Source: Mermis nigrescens
Lineage: Eukaryota > Nematoda > Enoplea > Mermithida > Mermithidae
Reading direction: 5' to 3'
Length of the DNA: 64,000 bases
Assembly: GCA_036768485.1 (NCBI GenBank)
Contig: JAVLUZ010000019.1
Location: forward strand, 464,889-528,888
Part shown: positions 13,346 through 22,954 of the stretch, piece after piece
Layout of the letters: each line of letters begins with the position of its first letter
How positions within the stretch are numbered: the stretch's first letter is position 1
The notes under the pieces: generated by a model
The model's input: the letters and a program-made list of their open reading frames with translations, nothing else
Told to the model about the DNA's origin: nothing
Databases searched by the model: none
Program-made: the position numbers and the translations under genes

Positions 13346-13532
13346 GAAAAAAGAATTTTTTGGAGAATCAGTGAAAAAAAATTTTTTGAAAAAAAAATTA
13401 TGCAAAAAAATTATGCAAAAACCCCCATTTTTATCATATCTACATTACAGCTCTGAAGCCAAAGCGGGTTGTACTCGATATATCACGGTTATTGTTTTGG
13501 ACTTGCCGTGCATATCAAATTGGTGCCAGCTA

Positions 13533-16081
13533 GTGATCGACCGGGGCGACTTTTTTTGGCCAGGGCGGTACCAGGGCTGTAAAAATCCCTGGCTCGCCGG
13601 GCCGGGCCGGGGCCAGGCCGGGGCCGGGGGCCGGGGCCGGGGCTGGCCAGGGTCAGACAAGGAAAATATTATTGCATGACACATACTTGGGGTGGGCATA
13701 GGAAAAGAAATAATGAGCAACTGCTCCATTCAGTAGTAAATGGCAAGCGCAAAGTTAGGTGCACCTTTTTCATATCAAGTTTTATTACTATTTATGTCAC
13801 AAGAAACAAATTTAGTTCAGTGTTTCATTGTCTGAATCATCAATAAAGTCTATGTTCGCTACTATTAGCACACTCTATATCATTTGAATCTTTGCTACTG
13901 CTACTGCTGCTGTAAGCGATTGGATGCAATAGGTATTGGATGTAATAAATGAGACATCACACATTCCCATAAGGGGAGAGGGGTATAACCCCTCAGGGTC
14001 CAAGACACAAGTCACCGTCAGACGATTTTTGGTGAAAACCTTTTGAATTTTTTGAACTTAATTTTTTAGTATGGCAAAAGTGTACCTATCTATTAGAATT
14101 TCACGAAGTGGTACATTATTTTAGAATGCGAGCTAGAGTAATTAGAGAAACTATCACAATAAAACATGCATGCAATCGCTTAAAATTTTTATGAGGGTCC
14201 CTCAGTAATACATGTAACGGCTGGAAATCTAGGATAGGGGTCCTCGCCATTTTTAGAAGGTAGGGGTTAGCGACTGAATCAAAAATGGTAAAAACACATG
14301 AAAATAGCTAAAAAAGCGCAGGTTTTTGCCAAAAAATGGGGAGGGTGATCAAATATTTTCTGACTTTCAAGGAAGTTTGGGGCTTCAAAGCATGGATGGG
14401 GGGTGGCCCAAACCCCTGTCATATGTATATTTCTCGGCCATTTTCAGGGGAAGGGGGTATGCGGCTCCATTTTTGCAGCCGCTTACCCCCTGAAAATCTT
14501 TAAAATGATAGAATTTGCAATAAGGAATTATACACCTTTTTACAGTTTTTGTTCTTCAAAATCTTTGTACATATACAAAGACGGTCCTAAAACGTCTTTG
14601 TACATCAGCAAAAAATCTTCGCCAAATACAAAAAATTGTGGTTGTAAATGTGATAATTCGGCCTGAATTTAGTTGATAATATTAGTTTGGCGCAAAGTGC
14701 CGCAATTTTTATGAGCTTTTGATGGAATTCACACATAAAACTCGACTGAGAGAGCTAAAACAACTTGTACTACAAAATCAGAAATATTACAAAAATTGTA
14801 ATATGCGAATTAAATCTTGTAATAAGCAACACTGCGCTTAGAATGGAAAAATGGAAAAATGTCAAATATTCAGAAACCCAAAAATTAGCCAAATACACTA
14901 CTAAAGGTCGAATATGTTCTACCACACTGAAATCGTTACTGTACCATATTATAGTATACAAAAATTTGCATGTACAAAACAGTGTTTTTTGTATTCGCCA
15001 AAGATTTTTCCCGATAGTACAAAGACTTTTCAGGACAATCTTTGTACATCTACAAAGATTTTTAAGAAGATAAAAACTGTAAAAAGGTGGTAAATTCGAA
15101 AAAATTTTCGGTGCTCCGCTCCGATATGTAAACTTGTCTGTCCTATATATCTTTAAAAAGGGCAAAATTTGTATTTAGAATGGAAAAATGTCAAATTTTT
15201 AGGCGCTTTGCGCCGTTTTGAGACAATTTTAGTAATTTTTGGCGTTAGAAACCCAGAAATTAGCTAAAATATACAATCAAAAGTCAAAAGACCCTGTTTT
15301 ACCACACTGAAATCGCTACTGTACCATATTATAGTAACCAAAAATGTTTAAAAAATATATTTATATTATATAGCTACAAAAATTTGTTAGCTCATACGAA
15401 GACCTTTTTGGAGATCTCTGTACAAGCACAAGAGGCTCGTACAACAAAATAGAGTCGGCTAACAATAGTCCACCACTTAATTTTCTGGTCCTCCAATTTG
15501 GGATTTCATCTCCTCCCTCAACTCTGGACCTTAGGAAACTATTTGAGACATATTAAGTTTATCGGATCGGACGCAATTCTGCAGCGTAGTTTACATTCGC
15601 CTATAATTAACCTCCGTCCTAATAACTATTACGAAAGAAACGCGTTTTAAAGCCCGTGGTTCCCATTCAATTAAATGTAAAAGTGTTTTTTTGTAAAAAT
15701 AATTTGTTGAAAACGCACAATTTCCAACTAGAAATAGAACGTATTTGTCAACTCTAAATCTTTTAGCCAGAGCTATGGAATGAATGAGTTAAAAGTAGCA
15801 TTTAGTTTAAATAAGTTAAGTGGAGGAATCAAAAACATGCAGATTTTCCTGAACATTTTTTCAGTAAAGGATTAAGTAAGTATACATATGGTCTAATCAG
15901 TACAGTTCTCAAAATTAATACTTGCTCATTGATAAATAAGTGCCAGTATCACAGCCTGTATCAAAATACGAATTACGCTAAATTTTCCCTCGGCCCCGGC
16001 CATTTTGACCTTGCCCCGGCCGGGGCCGAGGATGCTCAAAAATGGCCGGGGATTGCAGGGCCGCGGGCCCCGGTCGATCAC
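13533..16081. mobile_element. Candidate element with GC-rich inverted ends
   Basis: A 15-bp perfect inverted repeat GTGATCGACCGGGGC marks 13533-13547 and 16067-16081. Next to each end are long G/C-rich runs of ccggggcc modules (13590-13650; 15985-16066). The interior includes TGTACA-palindrome repeats and AT-rich DNA but no coding region. No target duplication was found, so the boundaries rest on the inverted repeat alone. Confidence 0.5.
14530..15440. repeat. TGTACA-palindrome / GCGCC-hairpin repeats, copies 3 and 4
   Basis: Diverged relatives of the repeats at 785 and 3845. They have tttgtacatatacaaag near 14567, tttgtacatctacaaag near 15041, and degraded hairpins (ggcgcaaagtgcc at 14689; ggcgctttgcgcc at 15200). 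The segments 'accacactgaaatcg(c/t)tactgtaccatatta' at 14930 and 15300 are duplicated within the stretch and also appear near 4200. Confidence 0.45.
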
Positions 16082-16924
16082 CCGCGACCAGCTGATGGTC
16101 TAAGCCTACTTGGCACAATTGGGGCAAAAATTGTGGCCAAGTACCTATTTGCCAAAAATTTAGCTGGCATGGATCTAATCACCGAATTTTATCTTATATG
16201 GTTTTTTCTCAATTTTTCCAAAAACAATGTTTTTACGCTTTTTTAACCTCAGAACTTCAATTTAGATATGTTAAAAATGGGGGCTTTTTTGCATATTTTT
16301 TGCTGTAATTTTTTTCAAAAATTTTTTTTCCATCGATTTTTCTAAAAAATATTTCTCTTCTGATAGATTCGAGGGAGTATATTGAGAATAAGGTGACCTT
16401 GTCAAATTTTCAAAAAACATGCTTTTATGCCTTTTAAACAATAATCTTTAGCTAAAGTCGAAAAAACTGTCGGAAAACCAAGTGAGTGAAATTTTTTCAA
16501 AGATTTTTTCACTCTTTGACAGATCGTGTTTTCAACATCTACGTTATAGATTATTGCTTGAAAAGGCATAAAATCACGTTTTTTAAGTTTGACATTTCAA
16601 CATATAATCATCTATAGGTACATCGACCTAAGCATCTATACATCGACCTGAGCGGGAGCGACATCAACCTAAGCAGCTTTAAACACTTTTTCAGATATAC
16701 TAAGCCTAAGCCTAAGTATAATAGAAGTAAAAACGGCTAATATTGAGAATAGCCCAGTTCGTCTTAATTAATTTGTTATTCTTAAACACATGAAGTTCAA
16801 CAGCCTGTAACTCGGTCAATAATGCCCACCGACACCTAATTCTTTCATATTTGAATTCCTTGACCCTTAATTAGATTAAGTCATCCATACAAAGTTAATT
16901 TCTAGGAAGTCACCTTATTCTCAA
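16082..16924. other. Non-coding intergenic DNA
   Basis: AT-rich sequence. The repeated phrases 'atcgacctgagc' and 'atcgacctaagc' near 16620-16680 are short local duplications. No gene was seen. Confidence 0.35.
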
Positions 16925-17125
16925 TATTAGCCGATTCGAGGACGCTGAGTCTAGAAAAAGAAGGCGTTTGGGAGCTGACGAATATTTGTGGAGATAGAGC
17001 CCTTCGAACTTTCAAAAAACGTGATTATCAAAATGTTCTTAGGGCTCTATTTCCACAAATGTTCGTCAGCCACCTAAACGCTTATTTTCTGGACTTAAGC
17101 GTTCTCGGAATCTATCAGAAAAAGC
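16925..17125. repeat. Long-hairpin repeat, copy 2
   Basis: Same structure as 13166-13345. The left arm 'gattcgaggacgctgag...gaatatttgtggagatagagccc' is followed by a short loop with 'aaaaaacgtgattatcaaaatg', then the right arm 'gggctctatttccacaaat...tctggac'. 17127-17170 continues to match 13128-13155 in reverse (tctaggagaatcggagacaaaacc), so the repeat unit extends beyond the hairpin. Confidence 0.7.
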
Positions 17126-17579
17126 ATTTCTAGGAGAATCGGAGACAAAACCATATTGGAGGCTTTAACCCACTTTTTGCATAAAAATTTCTGCACTCTT
17201 ACTAGAAATATGACAATCAGTATACGTTATTTCTGATGAAACTTGAATTTCCTTTCTTCAGCTGAGCATTTTAGCCAATTCTGGAAGTACGCTTTTGACT
17301 ATAAAGAAAACTATAATTTATCAAAATGGCGCGATGCGCCAGAAAATTTTGAAATTTTAGCTCTCTAAAGCGCATTTTTGCAATACAAAAACTAACCAAA
17401 TCCGTGAACAAGAAGATAAGGATTTTCAATCGTAGCGAAGTGTTCTAGACCAGATTGATCGATAAAAGTGCTGCAATTGGCGCGGCGTGGCTTAAAGATT
17501 AATAACAAGTAAGAATTTTTCTTTGCTCTTGACAACTCCATATAAAAGGTACATCGACCGGTCAATCGCTGCGATTATA
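17126..17579. other. Non-coding; may include the LINE 5' UTR
   Basis: A hairpin motif (ggcgcgatgcgcc at about 17330) lies here. The stretch just upstream of the first LINE ORF1 presumably includes that element's 5' untranslated region, but its 5' boundary cannot be fixed without other copies. Confidence 0.35.
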
Positions 17580-17609
17580 TATTATATATATTTGTAAATT
17601 ACATCCACC

Positions 17610-18536
17610 ATGGGCAAACCTAGTCAGTCAAAGAAGCCCATTGATCGTCAATCAAAATCTCCATCGCATTCAGGAAATCTAACGCTTCAAAATTCTCCTA
17701 TTAAAAATGACGCCTACCCATGCATAATCTGTTCGCTATTAGTTACTGAGAGTCATATTTCGGCCATTCAGTGCGATATTTGCCACAAATGGGCTCATGC
17801 CGAATGCCTAAATTTACCACCAGCACTCGTTTCTTATTTTAATAGCAAACAATATGTGGACGCTTCATTCTCATTCCCATTCGTTTGCAGCTGTTGCAAA
17901 CCTGTATTTGAAAATATTGCCTCCTTACCAACCAAATTTTCCATATTAGAATCTCGAATAAATTTATTGGAAGAACGCTACGAATCGAAGGCAAATGCAT
18001 CCCATACGTCCGACATCGGTTTGTTAATCAAGGACTGTTTGGAGCGAGAATCCAAAAAGTCAAATGCAGTATTATTCGGTTTACCCGATTCAGATGACGA
18101 TTTGAACTCTGTAAAGTCTTTGGTTGATGAATTCAGCAACGAATCCGACTTGTCATCTGTTGATATTACGCAAGTTTTCCGTGATGGTCCCAAACATCAG
18201 GGCAAACCTCAATTCCTGAAGGTTTGCCTCACGTCACCACGTGCTCAACGTCGTTTTATCGGACTAGTCAACAAAGTGATTCGCCCGTCAAATCCATCTA
18301 ATGGTCGGTCCAAATTGCGCGCTCGGCCAGACCTTTCGTACATGCAGCGCAAGCGACAGCGCGAGCTGTTTGCTGAATTGAATGAACGACGAAACTCGGG
18401 CGAAACGGATCTTTTCATAGACTTTGCTGCCGATTGTGTCAAAAAGAAGCCGACTTACGCGTCACGCGCTCGTTCCAATTTTCCGAAACCGTCCTTTCCT
18501 CAATCTTTCGCTCGCGTTGATTCCGGTTCTGTATAG
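17610..18536 (+). CDS. LINE 1 ORF1: PHD-finger nucleic-acid-binding protein
   Basis: 308 residues from an ATG in good context (ccaccATGG). Residues about 38-97 form a PHD-type zinc finger: CIIC, then CDIC, HAEC and CSCC pairs. The rest is a coiled or basic region with RARPDLSYMQRKRQRELFAEL and RRNSGETDLF, a pattern typical of ORF1 proteins of CR1-like LINEs. By analogy it packages element RNA into an RNP with the ORF2 protein; this is inferred from the family. It ends in UAG (18534-18536), and the same frame stays open beyond it into ORF2. It is closely similar to the ORF1 of LINE 2. Confidence 0.85.
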   Translation: MGKPSQSKKPIDRQSKSPSHSGNLTLQNSPIKNDAYPCIICSLLVTESHISAIQCDICHKWAHAECLNLPPALVSYFNSKQYVDASFSFPFVCSCCKPVFENIASLPTKFSILESRINLLEERYESKANASHTSDIGLLIKDCLERESKKSNAVLFGLPDSDDDLNSVKSLVDEFSNESDLSSVDITQVFRDGPKHQGKPQFLKVCLTSPRAQRRFIGLVNKVIRPSNPSNGRSKLRARPDLSYMQRKRQRELFAELNERRNSGETDLFIDFAADCVKKKPTYASRARSNFPKPSFPQSFARVDSGSV

Positions 18537-21263
18537 GATAAGTCGCCCTCTGAATTTATTAGTGCTAGGTGTTTTTTATTCAATGCACAAAGTTTAGTAA
18601 ACAAGTTAGGGGAGTTATATTATTTGTTAGATAGTGACAATTTTGACTTAATTTTCTGTTGTGAAACATGGTTAAATGAAGTAATTCATGATAGCATTTT
18701 ATGTCCTCAAAACAATTATCAAATTTTTCGCTCTGATCGAGTAAATAAACGAGGCGGCGGGGTCATTGTCTTTGTAAAATCACATTTTAGTGCTCGCTTT
18801 GTTAAAGTTCCTAACGAACTGAGTATATCTGACTCTTTAATTATTGATTTTTTCCATGGTCAGGATAGAATTAGATTTCTTCTTATTTACAGACCTCCTC
18901 ACTACGATTTAAATCATGCTTTAAGAATCTGTAACTTGATAGAATGGGTAAATAATTGCTCTTATCCCGTAATTATCCTAGGGGATTTCAATTTACCTAA
19001 AATTGATTGGACCTTAGGTACCTTTACATCCGATTCTCTTAACGAATTGTTTTACGACTGTTTCTCGTCTACAGGATTAACACAATTAGTTTTAGATCAA
19101 ACGCATGATACAAATATCATTGATGTTATTTTTGCAGCAAATAATGTTTTTAATGTTAAAGTACTACCCTCCTTTTCCACAAGTGACCACAATTCTATAT
19201 CTTTTGAAACTCGGATAACTCCACCTACTACTTATGTAGAATCTCACTTTAATTTTCAAAAAGCAGACTACTTTAGTATTGGTAGCTTTCTTTCTACTAT
19301 TTCTTGGCCTGATCTTTTTTCTACTTGTTTAAATGTTAACGACATGTATAATGTATTTTTAAATGTCTTAAGGCCTCTTATTTTTACTTTTGTTCCTAAA
19401 GTTAAAGCAAAGCCCTCCAAATTTTCATACCCTAAAGTTTTACGAAAATTATTTGCCAAAAAACGGCTTTTATGGCAAAAATACAAAAAATATCGTACAA
19501 TTATATGCAAACAAAGGTATCGTAATCATTGTAAAATGTTACGCAAAGAAATTCATAATCATTTTTGTTTACAGGAAAGTAATTTATTGCAACATAACGA
19601 TCTGAAATCCTTTTTTAGATTTGTAAATAATCGTTTAAATAATTCTCGAAGCATTCCACCTATTACTTCCACTGACAATAATGTAGTAACTGATCTTCAT
19701 TGTAAAACTAATATGTTCAATCATTACTTCTCTTCCGTATTTACCAATGATGATACTAACGATTCTTTTGTTTTTCAGAAGCGGGGCGATTTTTCTATTT
19801 CAAACATCGTCTTTGACGAAAATAATGTCTCACGGGCGATTGCTAAGATGAAAAACTCGACTTCGATAGCGCCTGATGGTTTAAGTAACTTTTTTGTTAA
19901 AAAATTAGCTTATTATCTTCTTAAACCCCTTATCAGTATTTTTACTGTTTCTTTTTTATCAGGTGATATCCCAGACATTTGGAGGGAGGCTTACGTTGTA
20001 CCTATAATTAAAAAGGGTGACCCCTCATTAACTGAAAATTATCGTCCTGTTTCTTTATGTTGCTCAACTTGTAAGATAATGGAAAGTATTATTAATACTC
20101 AACTATCAATTTATTTATCTACAAATGAGTTAATATCACCTTTTCAATATGGTTTCCAAAAACATAAATCTTGCGAATTGCAACTATTAAATTGTAAACA
20201 TTCTTGGGTTAAATCACTGGAATGTAAAGAAACCGTTGATATTATTTATATAGACTTTGCTAAAGCTTTTGACAAAGTCGACATATCTAAACTTCTTGTT
20301 AAATTAACTAGTTACGGTATTCAACAACACCTGTTTAATTGGTTAAAAGCTTTTCTATCTAATCGTATTCAGTGTGTTCGCGTTAATCAGTGTTTTTCAG
20401 ATTACGCCGCTGTTACAAGTGGAGTTATTCAAGGGTCCATTCTTGGACCTACGTTGTTTTTGATTTTTATAAATGATATCTTTGATAACTTGTTAAGTTC
20501 GACTTTTATGTTCGCGGATGACTTAAAAATATTCAATCTTTCCTGCAATTATCAAACACTTCAGACCGATTTAGATAGAATTTCCATTTGGGCCACCAGA
20601 AATTGTTTACCAATATCATATTCTAAATGCACAGCCCTATATTTGGGCAAAAATAATCCTAAATTGTCATATACACTCAATACACAAGTTATTACGAACG
20701 ATTCTGTCTATGTTCGCGATTTAGGAGTGCTAATTTCGCACAACCTGAAATTTAAGGAACATTACAACAGTATTATCAAGAAAGCTTTCTTGAGATCTAT
20801 CTTAATTAGAAAATCCTTCTTTTCGCGTGATAAAAATAATCTCGTAAAGGCCTTCATTGTTTACGTCAGACCGATCCTTGAATATTCCTGTGCTTTATGG
20901 AACCCCTCTTATATTAGTGATATCAACAGGCTGGAGGCTCTTCAGCGTAAATTTACTAAATACATAGTTGGATATCATAGCCCTCTTTCTTACGACGAAC
21001 GCCTTAACCAACTTAACTTGTGTCGATTAGAATTACGTCGCCTTCATATTTGCTTATGTATGATGTATCAAATTATTAGTCAAAAATCTTGTCTTTGCAT
21101 GACAGATTTTTTTGTGCTTAATCAAAATACTACTCGCTGCACAAATCGTTTCAAGCTAGTTGTTCCTCTTGTCCGTTCTAATTTACAAAAATTTGACTTT
21201 TTCTATAAGTATATCTCTGTTTGGAATCACCTACCTGATTTTGTAGTCTCTTCCCTAACTTGA
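18537..21263 (+). CDS. LINE 1 ORF2: AP endonuclease plus reverse transcriptase
   Basis: The open frame directly follows the ORF1 UAG in the same phase, with no AUG before the endonuclease. Endonuclease hallmarks, in order: FNAQSL, CCETWLN, RGGGV, ILGDFNLPKIDW, STSDHNSIS. RT hallmarks: RPVSLCCSTCKIME, FQYGFQKHKSC, IDFAKAFDKVD, SGVIQGSILGPTLF and the catalytic MFADDLKIF (about residue 660 of this frame). Together these domains support target-primed reverse transcription. Compared with LINE 2, one C is missing near 21253 (tcttccctaac versus tcttcccctaac). This shifts the frame and cuts about 24 C-terminal residues, so this copy may be slightly impaired. The stop is TGA at 21261-21263. Confidence 0.9.
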   Translation, partial: DKSPSEFISARCFLFNAQSLVNKLGELYYLLDSDNFDLIFCCETWLNEVIHDSILCPQNNYQIFRSDRVNKRGGGVIVFVKSHFSARFVKVPNELSISDSLIIDFFHGQDRIRFLLIYRPPHYDLNHALRICNLIEWVNNCSYPVIILGDFNLPKIDWTLGTFTSDSLNELFYDCFSSTGLTQLVLDQTHDTNIIDVIFAANNVFNVKVLPSFSTSDHNSISFETRITPPTTYVESHFNFQKADYFSIGSFLSTISWPDLFSTCLNVNDMYNVFLNVLRPLIFTFVPKVKAKPSKFSYPKVLRKLFAKKRLLWQKYKKYRTIICKQRYRNHCKMLRKEIHNHFCLQESNLLQHNDLKSFFRFVNNRLNNSRSIPPITSTDNNVVTDLHCKTNMFNHYFSSVFTNDDTNDSFVFQKRGDFSISNIVFDENNVSRAIAKMKNSTSIAPDGLSNFFVKKLAYYLLKPLISIFTVSFLSGDIPDIWREAYVVPIIKKGDPSLTENYRPVSLCCSTCKIMESIINTQLSIYLSTNELISPFQYGFQKHKSCELQLLNCKHSWVKSLECKETVDIIYIDFAKAFDKVDISKLLVKLTSYGIQQHLFNWLKAFLSNRIQCVRVNQCFSDYAAVTSGVIQGSILGPTLFLIFINDIFDNLLSSTFMFADDLKIFNLSCNYQTLQTDLDRISIWATRNCLPISYSKCTALYLGKNNPKLSYTLNTQVITNDSVYVRDLGVLISHNLKFKEHYNSIIKKAFLRSILIRKSFFSRDKNNLVKAFIVYVRPILEYSCALWNPSYISDINRLEALQRKFTKYIVGYHSPLSYDERLNQLNLCRLELRRLHICLCMMYQIISQKSCLCMTDFFVLNQNTTRCTNRFKLVVPLVRSNLQKFDFFYKYISVWNHLPDFVVSSLT

Positions 21264-21469
21264 ATATATTCAAATCTAGATTAATTGATGTCGACTTATC
21301 CAAATTTATTATAGGGCGGGCTTAAATCGTCATTTTCATGACTCGCTCGTCGCCTTTTGCTGTACGCTTTTATTCTTTTGACCGTACGTTTTATTACTCT
21401 TTTACATCTTTCGTAATTGTCGCGTTTCAGTAATAAATTATTTCATTCATTCATTCATTCATTCATTCA

Positions 21470-21999
21470 ATATTTTTGGCCTCCAAAAACTGAGTTCAAA
21501 CTAAATTTCTTGACGAAATTCCCGGGTTTTCCCGGGTTTCCGGGTGCCAAAAAAATCCCTGGCTTTTCCCCGGTTTCCCGGATTCCCGGGTGAGTGGCCA
21601 CCCTGTCCCCAAAAATGTATGTTATTTTAAGAGAGAAGAGTCAGCGACAGGGTTGCTAGGTCAAAATTTCAAAAACTATCAAAATTATTCAAAAACGCCA
21701 TTTTGGGTACTCAGAAAAACTACTACCCTGTGGTTAAGCATAGGGACCCAAACTACCAAATGCCTGCAAAAACTACCAAAATTCCCAAATGTCTTGCATG
21801 TTTTTCATTTTTCAACGTAAGTATTTCTAAATATTCGAATAAAATGACTGAAACAAGTCAATTTCAATTCGACAATATACCGCCGTTGCACAGGAAGCTT
21901 TTATCAACTTCCAAAAGAACAGTCGAATATTTCACAGAGCAAGGGGCTCGACGCGTCGCCATTGTCAAGTTACGATAATTGATCACCGGCTTGTCTTAT
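21470..21999. other. Spacer between LINEs 1 and 2 with transposon ends
   Basis: 21520-21604 carries cccgggttttcccggg modules ending 'gtgagtggccaccctg'. In reverse this is CAGGGTGGCCACTCACCCGGG, a hAT-like terminus whose partner is not visible. Then comes 'acagggttgctaggtcaaaatttcaaaaac' (about 21649). No gene is supported. The 3' part is probably the 5' UTR of LINE 2. Confidence 0.4.
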
Positions 22000-22018
22000 T
22001 ATTATTACAATACACATT

Positions 22019-22954
22019 ATGGGCGGTAAAAATCGCGGATCAAAAATTTACGTCAACAATCAACACTCTAAATCACCACTGCAACGAACGGGAAATTTTA
22101 CTCTCCTTAATACAGAAGATGACAATAATAGTCTTTGTGTCATTTGCGCGGAGACAGTTACGGATAGTCATATTTCGGCTGTTCAATGTGAACTATGTCA
22201 TAAGTGGGCACATGCTGAGTGCCTTAATCTACCATCAGCACTTATTTCATATTTCAATAGTTCGTCCTATATTGACGCTTCTTACTCTTTTCCATTCGTT
22301 TGCTCCTTGTGTAAACCCCTGTTCGAAAATTTCGCTTCTTTACCGGCTAAGATGGCTACTTTAGAATCTCGTCTAAACTCAATTGAATCAAAAATCGGCG
22401 CTTCTACGTCACCCAGCATCGTCGATATAGGCTTATTAATTCAAGATGGTCTAGAACGTGAATCAAAAAAGTCGAATGCGGTCGTATTTGGTTTAGCCGA
22501 ATCTAACGATGACCTTGTTTCGGTTAAATCTTTAATTGATGATTATGATAAAGACTCTGATTTTTCATCTGCCGATATAACGCAGGTATTTAGAGACGGT
22601 CCCAAATATTCAGACAAACCTCAGTTTCTGAAAGTTTGTCTTTCTTCGTCACGTGCTCAACGTCGCTTTATTGGTCTTATCAACAAAGTTGTCCGCCCTG
22701 CAAATCCAACAAACGTCTACTCGAAATTACGTGCGCGACCGGATTTGTCGTTTCTTCAGCGAAAACGTCAGCGTGAACTTAACGACGAGTTGCACCAACG
22801 ACTGGACGCGGGCGAGACTAATCTATATATCGACTTTAGGGATGACTGTGTGAAGAAGAAAACTGTACGAGTCTATGATCCTCGTTCTACAGCCCCTAAA
22901 CCATCTAATCCCAAATTTCGTGCTCAACATGGTCAACACGCGTCTAATATTTAG
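22019..22954 (+). CDS. LINE 2 ORF1: PHD-finger protein
   Basis: 311 residues from ATG. The PHD finger is at about residues 40-100 (CVIC, CELC, HAEC, CSLC), followed by a predicted helical stretch and the conserved ORF1 tail KLRARPDLSFLQRKRQREL and RLDAGETNLYIDF. It shares long blocks with LINE 1 ORF1, such as DGLERESKKSNAV and ITQVFRDGPK. Role: presumed RNA-binding partner in the retrotransposition RNP. It ends at UAG (22952-22954), followed by G, with ORF2 continuing in the same frame. Confidence 0.85.
   Translation: MGGKNRGSKIYVNNQHSKSPLQRTGNFTLLNTEDDNNSLCVICAETVTDSHISAVQCELCHKWAHAECLNLPSALISYFNSSSYIDASYSFPFVCSLCKPLFENFASLPAKMATLESRLNSIESKIGASTSPSIVDIGLLIQDGLERESKKSNAVVFGLAESNDDLVSVKSLIDDYDKDSDFSSADITQVFRDGPKYSDKPQFLKVCLSSSRAQRRFIGLINKVVRPANPTNVYSKLRARPDLSFLQRKRQRELNDELHQRLDAGETNLYIDFRDDCVKKKTVRVYDPRSTAPKPSNPKFRAQHGQHASNI

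Larger units (their letters stand above)
17580..21469 (+). mobile_element. LINE 1: CR1/L2/Daphne-like non-LTR retrotransposon
   Basis: Near full-length non-LTR element: PHD-finger ORF1 (17610-18536), endonuclease-RT ORF2 (18537-21263), a 3' UTR of about 180 bp, and a 3' microsatellite tail (TTCA)n at 21442-21469. Short tandem repeats at the 3' end instead of poly-A are usual in the CR1/L2/Daphne group. The left boundary is approximate. No target duplication was identified. Confidence 0.8.

Noticed and set aside
13533..16081. hAT assignment for the GC-rich-ended element
   Set aside because: The inverted repeat is clear, but the flanking 8-mers (gccagcta / ccgcgacc) do not match, so the superfamily was left open.
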